64,000 bases of DNA from Chitinophaga qingshengii (GTDB taxonomy: Bacteria; Bacteroidota; Bacteroidia; Chitinophagales; Chitinophagaceae): contig NZ_JACVFC010000001.1 of the NCBI RefSeq assembly GCF_014529935.1, positions 1,984,001 to 2,048,000 on the forward strand, given 5' to 3'. The first letter of the stretch is position 1, and each line of letters starts with the position of its first letter. Below are positions 17,370 through 26,495 of this stretch, piece after piece. A program made the position numbers and the translations under genes. The notes below the pieces were generated by a model. It did not search any database. It was not told the origin of the DNA and worked only from the letters and a program-made list of their open reading frames with translations.

Positions 17370-17500
17370 GTTATTTATTTATTTGATTATTTTTATATTT
17401 TAATATTTTTATATATTAATTAAACGGGTTAAATGCGCAAAAGAGCGATCGATTGCAGTCATCCGCACTAAATATTAAAATAATTAAATATCTAAATAAC
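17370..17500. repeat. Octamer array with inverted arm between divergent genes
   Basis: The left arm holds five in-phase octamers: GTTATTTA, TTTATTTG, ATTATTTT, TATATTTT, AATATTTT. Its facing arm at 17471-17500 pairs with 17370-17399 at 26 of 30 positions. The centre includes GCGCAAAAGAGCGATCGATTG. It lies directly upstream of the membrane-protein gene (5 nt from its ATG) and about 115 nt from the pdhB start. Confidence 0.85.
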
Positions 17501-17505
17501 TACAT

Positions 17506-18126
17506 ATGGTAACGCTGACCATCCTCACTATCTGCTTTTTAACGGCTTTATCCTTTAAAATCAAAAAGGTAAAGTGGCCGGTAGCATTGGCGCTTACCTG
17601 GTATATCCACCTGGTCTTTCTTTTTTTTACGGTGATTTGCCTGTTCCTGATGATCAATGGGTATGGATTTAAGGGCACGCAGACAGAAAGGGTGTTCTTT
17701 ACGCTCTATGCCGGCAGCGGCATGATCCTGTACGGTCTGAGCAAGCCCGGTACCGACGCCCGGTACGCCTACCTGCTGCTGCTTTTTGGTTTTCCGTTTA
17801 TCCTGTTAGTGGGACTGATTATACCACCCTTCCGCATCTTCGCCCTGGTAGCCACGCTCACGCTGCTGTCTGACAGCGATTTCCGCCGCTATACGATCGA
17901 CGATGACCATGCCCTGCAAAGCAAAACAAGCGGCATACTGTCAGCAACGCCTACCTACAGCCTGATTACGGATAAATACTGGTTTTTTGAAGAAATTACA
18001 CCGGATGTCATCAACCCTAAAGAAACGGTAAAAAACCTGCGGTTGACTAAAAAAGGAACGGACAGCGTACGGGTACAATGGGGTTACGGACCCATGCGCA
18101 AAGACACGCTCCTGGTATTAGAATGA
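17506..18126 (+). CDS. Small membrane protein of unknown function
   Basis: I do not recognise a family. The 206-residue protein has an N-terminal membrane half: hydrophobic stretches at about residues 2-16, 24-50, 66-78 and 88-120 (for example LLLLFGFPFILLVGLIIPPF). A soluble C-terminal part from about 122 follows (DSDFRRYTIDDDHALQ) that probably lies on one side of the inner membrane. It stands alone between two repeat arrays: its ATG lies 5 nt after one array, and its TGA stop codon supplies the first two bases of the next. Codon use resembles the neighbours. Confidence 0.7.
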   Translation: MVTLTILTICFLTALSFKIKKVKWPVALALTWYIHLVFLFFTVICLFLMINGYGFKGTQTERVFFTLYAGSGMILYGLSKPGTDARYAYLLLLFGFPFILLVGLIIPPFRIFALVATLTLLSDSDFRRYTIDDDHALQSKTSGILSATPTYSLITDKYWFFEEITPDVINPKETVKNLRLTKKGTDSVRVQWGYGPMRKDTLLVLE

Positions 18127-18246
18127 TTTACGGATTTTTTGATTTACGAATTTTGGAATTTAAAATGCAGCGAAGATTACATCATATAACAAGTTCTTCG
18201 CTGCATTTTAAATTCCAAAATTCGTAAATCAAAAAATCCGTAAATC
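18125..18246. repeat. Octamer array with 52-bp perfect inverted repeat filling a convergent gap
   Basis: Positions 18125-18176 and 18195-18246 are perfect inverted repeats of 52 bp around an 18-nt loop. Units: GATTTACG, GATTTTTT, GATTTACG, AATTTTGG, AATTTAAA, then ATGCAGCGAAGA. It starts inside the TGA stop codon of the upstream gene and ends one base before the thiolase stop codon. The copy at 35415 has almost the same sequence. Confidence 0.97.
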
Positions 18247-18247
18247 C

Positions 18248-19420
18248 CTATGCTTTTTCTATGATAATAGCGCTGGCGCCACCACCACCGTTACAGATGG
18301 CAGCTACGCCATAGCGGGCATTATTTTCATGCAGGATAGAATTGAGGGTTACCACAATCCTGGCGCCGCTGCAACCGATCGGGTGTCCCATCGCTACAGC
18401 GCCACCCCATACGTTCACCTTGTCCATCGGCATGTTCAGGTCTCTGGCGTTGGCAATCGGAACACAGGAGAAGGCTTCATTCACTTCTGCAAAATCCATA
18501 TCGCCGATTTGCAGGTTAGCTTTCTTCAGTGCGTTCTGTACCGCTTTCACCGGTGTAGTGGTAAACCACTCAGGCGCCTGGGAAGCATCGGCAAAACTTA
18601 CGATTTTGGCCAGCGGTTTCAGGCCCAGCTCTTTCAGTTTCTCTCCGCTCACCAGCACTACGGCAGCAGCGCCATCATTGATATTGGACGCGTTGGCAGC
18701 CGTGATGGTACCATCTTTCTGGAAAGTAGGTTTCAGGGTAGGTACTTTTTCGAGGATGACTTTTTTATAGTCCTCATCTTCCGACACGGTTACCACTGTT
18801 TTACCCGGCACTTCTACGGGTACCACTTCTTTTTTGTAATATCCTTTTTCCCAGGCTACCGCTGCGCGGCGATAACTTTCAATGGCATAGGCGTCCTGGT
18901 CTTCCCGGGTAATTTTGTATTCCGCCGCACAGAGTTCCGCCGCATTGCCCATGTGGAAATCTTTGTAAGGGTCCCAGAGGCCGTCGCGGATAATAGCGTC
19001 GGTAATGGTACCATGACCCAGTTTATAGCCGGTACGGGCTTTATCCAGGTAATAAGGCGCCTGGCTCATGCTTTCCATACCGCCGGCCACCACAATGTCA
19101 TTATCTCCCAGCTGAATGCTTTGTGCACCCAGCATAATGGCTTTCATACCGGAAGCGCATACCTTGTTGATGCCGGTGGCAGGTACCGTATTCGGTAAAC
19201 CTGCACCCAGACTGGCCTGCGTGGCTGGCGCCTGCCCCAGGTTAGCACTGAGTACATTACCCATATATACTTCATTGACCTTAGCGGCGTCTATGCCTGA
19301 TTGCGCCAGCGCAGCTTTGATAACGGCGGAGCCCAGCTTTACGGCTGAAACACCGGACAACGTGCCATTGAAACCTCCAATGGGTGTACGTACTGCAGCT
19401 ACTATAAAAACTTCTTTCAT
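18248..19420 (-). CDS. Acetyl-CoA C-acetyltransferase (thiolase)
   Basis: Condenses or cleaves two acetyl-CoA/acetoacetyl-CoA units. The 390-residue protein has the acylated Cys88 (INKVCASGMKA), the His of MGHPIGCSGAR near 347 and the second Cys in CNGGGGASA near 377, the complete thiolase active site. Length is standard. No partner beta-oxidation genes are adjacent, so I cannot decide between a biosynthetic and a degradative role. A nested hairpin lies about 70 nt upstream of the start codon. Confidence 0.93.
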   Translation of the reverse strand: MKEVFIVAAVRTPIGGFNGTLSGVSAVKLGSAVIKAALAQSGIDAAKVNEVYMGNVLSANLGQAPATQASLGAGLPNTVPATGINKVCASGMKAIMLGAQSIQLGDNDIVVAGGMESMSQAPYYLDKARTGYKLGHGTITDAIIRDGLWDPYKDFHMGNAAELCAAEYKITREDQDAYAIESYRRAAVAWEKGYYKKEVVPVEVPGKTVVTVSEDEDYKKVILEKVPTLKPTFQKDGTITAANASNINDGAAAVVLVSGEKLKELGLKPLAKIVSFADASQAPEWFTTTPVKAVQNALKKANLQIGDMDFAEVNEAFSCVPIANARDLNMPMDKVNVWGGAVAMGHPIGCSGARIVVTLNSILHENNARYGVAAICNGGGGASAIIIEKA

Positions 19421-19491
19421 CTGATTAATAAGATTGATTTGGCTTGTTTGGATAATCTACCAAATATAAGGAAAGCTGATTTGGAAAAAAC

Positions 19492-19577
19492 AGCAGGCGG
19501 CTAACGAATTTTGAGCGAAAAACAGCAAATGGTGAAAGCTGTTTAATGTATCGCCCGGGATTCGTTATCCGCCTGCT
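19492..19577. repeat. Nested inverted repeat upstream of the thiolase gene
   Basis: Arms 19492-19509 and 19560-19577 (AGCAGGCGG plus TAACGAAT) match at 17 of 18 positions, with an inner 7-bp stem AAACAGC/GCTGTTT (19520-19526 with 19538-19544). It lies between the stop codon of the PKD gene and the thiolase start on the same strand, so it may end the thiolase leader region or regulate it. The arms do not show the 8-bp units. Confidence 0.7.
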
Positions 19578-19591
19578 TTAAATGCCAGTTT

Positions 19592-22500
19592 TTATTGAAT
19601 ACTTATTAATACCGGCTTTTGTTTTTCCCTGCCGCTCACCTGCACGTAGTACAATCCTTTCGGCATATGGCTCAGGTCCAGCACCGCTTGTTTGTCTTTC
19701 ATCAGCAGGCTGTGAACCACTCTGCCGCTGGTGTTATACACGTTTATCAGCAGCGGCTGCGCCGGTTGTTTTTCCAGTTGCAGGTAAACCGCACCGGAAG
19801 ATGGATTGGGATAAACCGTGAGCGGACTTACCGTCAGTCCCCCGTTATCCAGGCCGGTGATAATCATGGCCAGTGGTGCTGAGATAGCGTTACAATCGCC
19901 ACCGGCGCTTACCTGTACCTGGTAGCTGCCATCTGCTTTGGCCCGGATGGCCTTGCTGGTGGCGCCAGGAACCGGCATGCCGTTTTTATACCACTGGTAA
20001 GCCGCAGCAGTAGAAGATTCCAGGGTATCGCCGCGTTGTGCGATCTGTGGAATGGCCGGCATATTCACCACCTCAAACGGTGCAGACCAGGCGCTGTTGT
20101 CTGCCGGGCTGCTGGCTACCACCCTGATACGGTATTGTTTTCCGCAAGGCAGGTCGGCCGGCAGTTTAATATTTGCCGCTACCCTCGGATCAGTGGAAGC
20201 GAAGCTGACGATGTTGGTCACCACCGGCGCTGCAGCGGCCATAGCCCTGGCTCCGGGAATGGGGCCATTGTCTGCATTGGCCAGCTGTATGGTGTATACG
20301 TTATCAGCATGACGGGCAACAGGGAAGCTCACGGTAACGGGTACACTGTCTTTTACCTGTACAATGCGCGCGTTGCTGTCCACTACCGGCGGCAGTGGCG
20401 CCGGAACAGATACGATAATGGTATCTGCTACCGAATAGCCGTACCTGGTAGCACGGAGCCAGTAGGTACCGGGTTGCGTTACCAGCAGTGAATGCGTGGT
20501 GTCGCCGGTAGACCAGCGCCAGTTAACCTGATCGATGATACCGCCGATAGCATTATAACCACTCAGCAGTATTGGTTGAGCGTTGCGAAGTACGGTATCC
20601 GGGCCGAGGTTGAGTGTTATCGGAGGTGTGATGAGTACAGGGAGGAGTAAGGAATCTTTTAAGCCGAGACTGTCCTCTACCAGCAATTTTACCTGGTATG
20701 TACCTGGGGTTGCATAGGCATGTGTAGTATGCCAGCTGGTGGACGAAGTACCATCCCCGAGCGTCCAGGAAGCCTTTGCTGCGCCGGTTTTCACCACAGA
20801 AGTATTGATGAAGTTCATAGTGTATAAGCCATCGTTGGCACGTTGGACACTAAAGTTGGCTTTGGGTACCATTTCTGCTCCGGGGAGAACAATCAGCGCC
20901 GTGGTATCGCCCTGGCGGCCTCCATTGTCAAACACCCGCATCCGCACGGTATAGGCGCCTGTTTGCCGGTAACGATGTGTAACTGTCAATGCCTGCCATC
21001 CATTGGTCACAGCGGTATCACCATCTCCAAAATTCCATTTACAACGGAGCTGCCCACTGCTCATGTTTCCGGAAGTATTCGTAAAAGTCACGTCCAACTT
21101 ATTAACGGGACTGACAACATAATTGAATTGAGGAGCCAGCGGACCTGACGGAGCTGTTGTCACCTTAATGCTATTCATTCCGACATAATGAGGCGCTGTC
21201 ACTTCCACATAGTAAGTGCCAGGCTGTGTGACGATCAGCGACTTGCTATTGACCCCTCCGGGGTACCATACACAGGCGACGGTCGTATCAGAGAAATAGG
21301 GTTCATTTACCTTCAACTGAACCGGCGAGCCGGTGAAGGCAGTATCGGTACCCAGCACCAGTGGCGGCCATACCTTTACCTTTTCGCTGGTGGAATATAC
21401 ATAACCGTCGTATGTGGAGATCGTCATCGTTACCTGGTATGTTCCCGGCAGGGAGAAGGAATGCGCAACCTTATTATTACCGGTTACATCCGGCGAGCCA
21501 TCTCCGAACGACCAAGTAATGGTGGCCGGGTTCAGTATCACCGATGTATTTTCGAAATAGATTTTTGACGCATCACCTGATCTGGCATCATAGTTCATCG
21601 AAACACGCACCACCGGCGGCAGTATTGCTATCGTATCTGTCGATACAAATCCATAGGCCCTTGCAGTCAGGGTATAAATACCCGGCGACGTTATAAGGAT
21701 GTAATCACGGGTGGACCCGTCAGACCATGTCAGGCTGACATCCGGTAGGTTCGCGCGATAAAAGGAGTCCAGTATCTGACCAGCCCAAATGCCAATCACT
21801 AAAGTATCCGGCATCACTTTATCCGGACCGAGGTTTACTTTTATTGGCGGGGCGATATATATTCTTTGATAAGCCGTGTCTACGGGAGTACTTCCTCTCC
21901 ACATTTTCACATGGTAGTAGCCAGGCTTTCCATAAGTATGTTTCGTCAGCAGACCGGAGTCAATGCGGGTAGTATCTCCAAAGTTCCAATAGGCAGTGCC
22001 AGGATATTGGGTGGATGCCGGGGCGTTGAATATCATAGTCAGTTGACCATCGGTATCACGTTTGGTGGTGAACGAATCACCGAAAGTGGTGGGAACGACC
22101 CGTATCGTATCGGTTCTTTTGAAACCGCCGGGGGCGGTGACAGTAGCCCAATAGGTATCCGTCCTGTTAAAGGTCGCCTGATGCCCTGTTATATAGTCAG
22201 GGTACCAGGTACAATGTACACTGGTATCTCCATAAAAAGGCGCATTGATTTTCAGGTTGACCGGAATTCCTTTGTATATGGTATCACCTTCGATATGTAA
22301 TGCCGGCCAAACGGTTATACGCCGCCTGACCGTATCCATCTGCTGCGTAATGGAATCCATGGCAATCAGCTCCACTGTATAAACACCGGAAGCAGCATAG
22401 GTATGATTGACTACATCAGCAGTAACGTTGTTGGTACCATCTCCAAAATTCCAGTCATACAACACCTTACGACCGGGTGCAGTGGTTGCATTACCAGTGA

Positions 22501-23878
22501 ACCGGAGCGTTGGGTTTTGTGTGTTATCAAAACTAAAATCTGCCTTCAATGAAAGGGGAGCAACGGTAATAGAACGTTGCGCCGAATCCTTTCTTCCTTT
22601 GACATCTACAAAATAGGCGGTAACCAGGTAAGTACCAGCCCGCTGGTAAGTATGTTTGGCGTTTTTTACATAACTGGTGGAGTTATCACCAAAATTCCAG
22701 GAATAACTACCCGGGTAGTAATAGTTGAGCTTTGGATAAAAACTGCAATTCAAACTACCGCCATCGTACTCAAAGCTCAACCGGAACTTGTCCAGCACCA
22801 TGGTATCAGTATACGCCTGGGAGGGATTTTGCAGACAAGGGGTTACTTTCACCCAATATTTCCCGGGTTCAGTAATCTGAATATCTTCCGTAGCAGCGCC
22901 GGTGGACCATTCAATTTTAGCCGGCGGCATCTGACCGGGGCCCCAATAAAACCGCTGGGAGTATCTTAACCTCAAGGTGTCTCCTGGCTGGATAGCAGAG
23001 TCTTGTGGCAATCTAACCCTGTTGCTGTCAAAAGGTTCCCGGAGAATAACTTTTGTAAGAGAATCTACCTGGCCAATGCTGTCAGTCACAATCAACTTTA
23101 CCGGGTTAGCGCCCCAATGAAGGTTTAAAGGTGGTGGTGTTAGTGCAGAAGATGTTGCACCGGACTCAAATACCCATTTTACACCAGCAATTCCGTTTGC
23201 CCCATGAGACCGGTTGTTTAGCAGTGCAATACCACAATTGACCAGCGCCGAATCTGTTAAATTGAAATCAGTTTTTACATAGCCTTTCGTGGTTACATAC
23301 AGCGTATCCAGGTAGCGCCGGTCACAGTTGGGTGACGTGGATTCCAGGACATACATCCCCGGGGCTTTTATCTCCAGACAACGGGTATCATAAGTCTTTC
23401 CTTCGAATATCCAGCGGTGATCGATCTCTGTCTGTTCCAGTACAACCGGGCATTCTATAAAGGGGAAAGGATATATCACCTGTTTTACCCTGGGCGGATA
23501 TCCAAATATCAGTATTCTGGTATCCACGATATTGATAACCGTAGTCAGCGAGTCAATATGCCCGTCCTTTTTTCTGATCCAAAGGCGGATTTTTTTATCG
23601 CCACCGGAACGATACCGGGTATTGTATACCCAATCGGTACTGTAAGGCAGCTGCCCCTGGCCGTCGTCCAGGTTTACCGTACAGGCGTCCACATCACTGT
23701 AGGGATAGGGTACATTAAACCGGAAGGTAGCTTTGTTTTCAGTACAATCCATCAACCGTGACCATGTCATGCTGATGGTATCAACAGTCGTTTTTTGGGG
23801 GGAAGGAGGCGCCGAGGCTAAAGCACGCCCATTTATCAGCCCAAAAAACAAAACAAACAATAGTAAAAGTCTATTCAT
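19592..23878 (-). CDS. Large secreted PKD-repeat protein with type IX sorting domain
   Basis: A 1428-residue surface or extracellular protein. Signal peptide MNRLLLLFVLFFGLINGRALA; the ATG at 23878 places it at the very N-terminus, eight codons inside a longer open frame. At least six PKD beta-sandwich domains can be recognised by WNFGD-type motifs near residues 395, 480, 632, 790, 950 and 1040, each ending HTY..GTY-like. Interspersed are six shorter units ending in TQPGTYYVEVTAP-like strands. The last 70 residues (TVYPNPSSGAVYLQLE to VSGREKQKPVLISIQ) are a Por-secretion-type type A sorting domain, which directs export through the type IX system and anchoring. PKD domains usually mediate adhesion or carbohydrate contacts. 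No enzyme domain is seen. Confidence 0.9.
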   Translation of the reverse strand: MNRLLLLFVLFFGLINGRALASAPPSPQKTTVDTISMTWSRLMDCTENKATFRFNVPYPYSDVDACTVNLDDGQGQLPYSTDWVYNTRYRSGGDKKIRLWIRKKDGHIDSLTTVINIVDTRILIFGYPPRVKQVIYPFPFIECPVVLEQTEIDHRWIFEGKTYDTRCLEIKAPGMYVLESTSPNCDRRYLDTLYVTTKGYVKTDFNLTDSALVNCGIALLNNRSHGANGIAGVKWVFESGATSSALTPPPLNLHWGANPVKLIVTDSIGQVDSLTKVILREPFDSNRVRLPQDSAIQPGDTLRLRYSQRFYWGPGQMPPAKIEWSTGAATEDIQITEPGKYWVKVTPCLQNPSQAYTDTMVLDKFRLSFEYDGGSLNCSFYPKLNYYYPGSYSWNFGDNSTSYVKNAKHTYQRAGTYLVTAYFVDVKGRKDSAQRSITVAPLSLKADFSFDNTQNPTLRFTGNATTAPGRKVLYDWNFGDGTNNVTADVVNHTYAASGVYTVELIAMDSITQQMDTVRRRITVWPALHIEGDTIYKGIPVNLKINAPFYGDTSVHCTWYPDYITGHQATFNRTDTYWATVTAPGGFKRTDTIRVVPTTFGDSFTTKRDTDGQLTMIFNAPASTQYPGTAYWNFGDTTRIDSGLLTKHTYGKPGYYHVKMWRGSTPVDTAYQRIYIAPPIKVNLGPDKVMPDTLVIGIWAGQILDSFYRANLPDVSLTWSDGSTRDYILITSPGIYTLTARAYGFVSTDTIAILPPVVRVSMNYDARSGDASKIYFENTSVILNPATITWSFGDGSPDVTGNNKVAHSFSLPGTYQVTMTISTYDGYVYSTSEKVKVWPPLVLGTDTAFTGSPVQLKVNEPYFSDTTVACVWYPGGVNSKSLIVTQPGTYYVEVTAPHYVGMNSIKVTTAPSGPLAPQFNYVVSPVNKLDVTFTNTSGNMSSGQLRCKWNFGDGDTAVTNGWQALTVTHRYRQTGAYTVRMRVFDNGGRQGDTTALIVLPGAEMVPKANFSVQRANDGLYTMNFINTSVVKTGAAKASWTLGDGTSSTSWHTTHAYATPGTYQVKLLVEDSLGLKDSLLLPVLITPPITLNLGPDTVLRNAQPILLSGYNAIGGIIDQVNWRWSTGDTTHSLLVTQPGTYWLRATRYGYSVADTIIVSVPAPLPPVVDSNARIVQVKDSVPVTVSFPVARHADNVYTIQLANADNGPIPGARAMAAAAPVVTNIVSFASTDPRVAANIKLPADLPCGKQYRIRVVASSPADNSAWSAPFEVVNMPAIPQIAQRGDTLESSTAAAYQWYKNGMPVPGATSKAIRAKADGSYQVQVSAGGDCNAISAPLAMIITGLDNGGLTVSPLTVYPNPSSGAVYLQLEKQPAQPLLINVYNTSGRVVHSLLMKDKQAVLDLSHMPKGLYYVQVSGREKQKPVLISIQ

Positions 23879-23995
23879 ACAGGGATAGATATAGGTAAAC
23901 AAAAAATCATATAAAATTATATATAATTAATCATACAGGTCTTCTTTTCTTGTTATCTGATAAGTTGACATATTCCCGCTCCGGAGAAATTACCG

Positions 23996-24003
23996 TATGT
24001 TTG
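23996..24003 (+). promoter_or_regulatory. -7 promoter element candidate for dnaG
   Basis: TATGTTTG matches TAnnTTTG exactly and would start transcription near 24010, about 13 nt before the dnaG GTG start codon. The -33 box is not clear at the usual spacing. Confidence 0.45.
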
Positions 24004-24022
24004 CAGTTGCATTGATCAGACC

Positions 24023-25996
24023 GTGATATCTCAACAATCCATACAACAGATACTCAGCCGCATTGATATTGTGGAGATTGTGGGTTCTTTTGTGAAATTG
24101 AAAAAGCGGGGCGCCAACTACATGGGCCTTTGTCCGTTTCACAACGAGAAATCCCCTTCTTTTACCGTGTCTCCCAGTAAGGAGATCTACAAATGTTTTG
24201 GCTGTGGTAAAAGTGGCAACGCCATCAGCTTTGTCATGGAACATGAGAAGTACTCCTATGTGGAAGCCATCAAATGGCTCGCACAGAAGTACCAGGTAGA
24301 GATTGAAGAAACGGAGGTGAGTCCGGAGCTGCGGCAGCACCAGCTGATGTCCGACAGTTTGTTCATTATCAACAGTTTTGCCAGGGAATACTTTACAGAC
24401 ACCCTGTTCAACTCGGAAGAAGGGCAGAATGTAGGGTTGAGCTATTTTGAAGAACGCGGGTTTACTGAAGAAACCGTTCGCAAATTCCAGCTGGGGTACT
24501 GTCTCAATCAGCGCGACGCCTTTGCCCAAACAGCACTGGCCAAGGGTTATAACCTTGAATACCTTCAGAAAACGGGGCTGGTGACCATGCGCAATGAGCA
24601 GCCGGCCGATAACTACCGGGGCAGGGTTATCTTCCCGATCCATAACCAGTCGGGCAAAATCCTCGGTTTTGGCGCCCGTATCCTGGTCAAATCGGACCGG
24701 GCCCCCAAGTACATCAATTCCCCCGAAAACGAAATCTACGTTAAGAGCCGGGTGCTGTACGGCACCTACTTCGCGCGGCATTCCATCGATAAACTCAACG
24801 AATGCCTGCTCGTAGAAGGTTATACCGACGTGATCTCCCTGCATCAGGCAGGCGTGGAAAACGTGGTCGCCTCCAGCGGTACCTCCCTTACGCAGGACCA
24901 GCTGCGGCTCATTAAAAAATACACCAACAACCTCACCATCATCTATGACGGTGACAGCGCCGGTATCAAAGCGGCGCTCCGTGGCCTTGACATGGCCATC
25001 GAAGAAAGCCTGAACGTAAAGCTGGTACTGCTGCCGGATAAAGAAGACCCCGACAGTTATGTACAGCGTATCGGTGCAGCCGCTTTCCGCACGTTCATTG
25101 AAGAGAACAAGCAGGACTTCGTGCTGTTTAAACTGCAGCTGAGCATGCAGGAAGCCGGCACCGACAGCAATAAAAAATCGCAGCTGGTCAATGAAATCGC
25201 GGAAACCATTTCCAAGATCGATAAAGCAGAAGATTTCACCCGGCAGCAGGATTATATCCGGCAATGCAGCCAGTTACTCAAAATCGACGAACAGGGTCTG
25301 ATAGCCCTGGTAAATAAATACATCCGGGAAAGGCTTGTCAAACGCGAACAGGCGATTGCCCGTAATACCCCTGCCCCGGCAGAAGATGACGATGCGCTGA
25401 GCGAAGAAGCCATCGCCGCCATGGAAGCCGCTGAAACCGGCGTGTCTATTTCATCACTGCTCAACAAGGACGAAAAGCAGGAAAAAGAGCTGGTGAAGAT
25501 ATTGCTGCGTTTTGGCGATAAAGCTTTCAGTGAAGAAGAGAATAGTACCGTAGCCGATTATATTTTCCATCTCCCCTATGACTTTGAATCGCTGGCAGAC
25601 AGCGAGATGGTAAAACGTATTCTGCGGGAATACAAACAGCTGTACGATGAGGGTAGTTTGCCTGATAAAAAATGGTTCCTGTATCACCAGGACCAGGAAA
25701 TGAGCAAGTATACCGCCCTGATACTGGAAGACAAAGAAGCGGATTTAAGTGTGAACTGGAAGGAGCGATTTGAGATTGATACCGTTTATGGAGACAATGC
25801 CTATCTGAAAGATACTATTTCCACCACCAACTACCTTATTCTGAGGAAGATCAAAAAGCTGATCACGGAAAACCAGGAGGAAGCCGAGAAAGCCACTGAG
25901 ATGGAGCATATCATGCGGTGCCTCGAGATGCAGGTGCACCTGAAAGCCCTGGAAAAGGAGCTTACCCAGGGCCTCGGTACTGTTATTTTCAAATAA
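24023..25996 (+). CDS. dnaG: DNA primase
   Basis: Makes RNA primers at the replication fork. The 657-residue protein has the zinc-binding domain with Cys37, His40, Cys58 and Cys61 (LCPFHNEKSPSF, KCFGCGKSGN), the catalytic TOPRIM domain with LVEGYTDVISLHQAG near 262 and DGDSAGIKA near 309, and a C-terminal helical domain for helicase contact. The start codon is GTG at 24023: no in-frame ATG lies upstream before a stop and MISQQSIQQILSRID is the expected N-terminus. No strong ribosome site is seen. It converges on folA with only 3 nt between the two stop codons. Confidence 0.96.
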   Translation: MISQQSIQQILSRIDIVEIVGSFVKLKKRGANYMGLCPFHNEKSPSFTVSPSKEIYKCFGCGKSGNAISFVMEHEKYSYVEAIKWLAQKYQVEIEETEVSPELRQHQLMSDSLFIINSFAREYFTDTLFNSEEGQNVGLSYFEERGFTEETVRKFQLGYCLNQRDAFAQTALAKGYNLEYLQKTGLVTMRNEQPADNYRGRVIFPIHNQSGKILGFGARILVKSDRAPKYINSPENEIYVKSRVLYGTYFARHSIDKLNECLLVEGYTDVISLHQAGVENVVASSGTSLTQDQLRLIKKYTNNLTIIYDGDSAGIKAALRGLDMAIEESLNVKLVLLPDKEDPDSYVQRIGAAAFRTFIEENKQDFVLFKLQLSMQEAGTDSNKKSQLVNEIAETISKIDKAEDFTRQQDYIRQCSQLLKIDEQGLIALVNKYIRERLVKREQAIARNTPAPAEDDDALSEEAIAAMEAAETGVSISSLLNKDEKQEKELVKILLRFGDKAFSEEENSTVADYIFHLPYDFESLADSEMVKRILREYKQLYDEGSLPDKKWFLYHQDQEMSKYTALILEDKEADLSVNWKERFEIDTVYGDNAYLKDTISTTNYLILRKIKKLITENQEEAEKATEMEHIMRCLEMQVHLKALEKELTQGLGTVIFK

Positions 25997-25999
25997 ATT

Positions 26000-26494
26000 T
26001 TACGGAATACGTTCCCATACCTGGAACGAGAAAGGATATTGGTTCTTTTCGTCTGCCTCATGGCGTTCGTCGCTCACCAGCGTCCATTCATTGCCATGTA
26101 TGGCGGGGAAAAAAGCGTCGCCCGGCACTACAGCGTATACCCGTGTCAGGTAGATACGGTTTACCAGGTGCCATGCCTGTTCAAATATCTGGGAGCCACC
26201 GGTGATAAAGAGTTCCTCTCCTTCGAATGTTTTCGCCTTCTCTATGGCAGCATCTACAGAAGCAACCACATACACGCCTTCCGGCCGGAAGTCCGTTTGC
26301 CGGGTGATGACGATGTTGGGTCTGCCGGGCAGCGGCTTACCCAGTGACTCGAATGTTTTTCTTCCCATAACAATGGGTTTGCCCAGCGTAGTACTTTTAA
26401 AGTACTTCAGGTCGGTAGACAGGCGCCAGGGCAATTGATTGTTGATGCCGATCACGTTATTCTCGGATGCGGCCACTATAATGGATACCCTCAT
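26000..26494 (-). CDS. folA: Dihydrofolate reductase
   Basis: Reduces dihydrofolate to tetrahydrofolate with NADPH, recycling the product of the upstream thyA reaction. The 164-residue protein has the expected N-terminus VSIIVAASENNVIGINNQLPWRL, the NADPH-contact motif GRKTFESLGKPLPGRPNIV, and the GGSQIFEQAW loop. Asp28-equivalent (TDLKYF) is present. The gene begins 1 nt after the thyA stop codon, so thyA-folA are one operon with probable translational coupling. Its stop codon is 3 nt from that of convergent dnaG. Confidence 0.97.
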   Translation of the reverse strand: MRVSIIVAASENNVIGINNQLPWRLSTDLKYFKSTTLGKPIVMGRKTFESLGKPLPGRPNIVITRQTDFRPEGVYVVASVDAAIEKAKTFEGEELFITGGSQIFEQAWHLVNRIYLTRVYAVVPGDAFFPAIHGNEWTLVSDERHEADEKNQYPFSFQVWERIP

Positions 26495-26495
26495 A

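Noticed and set aside
23990-25264. A 424-codon open frame opposite dnaG
   Set aside because: The dnaG motifs are unambiguous on the other strand and the reverse product shows only low-complexity similarity to nothing.
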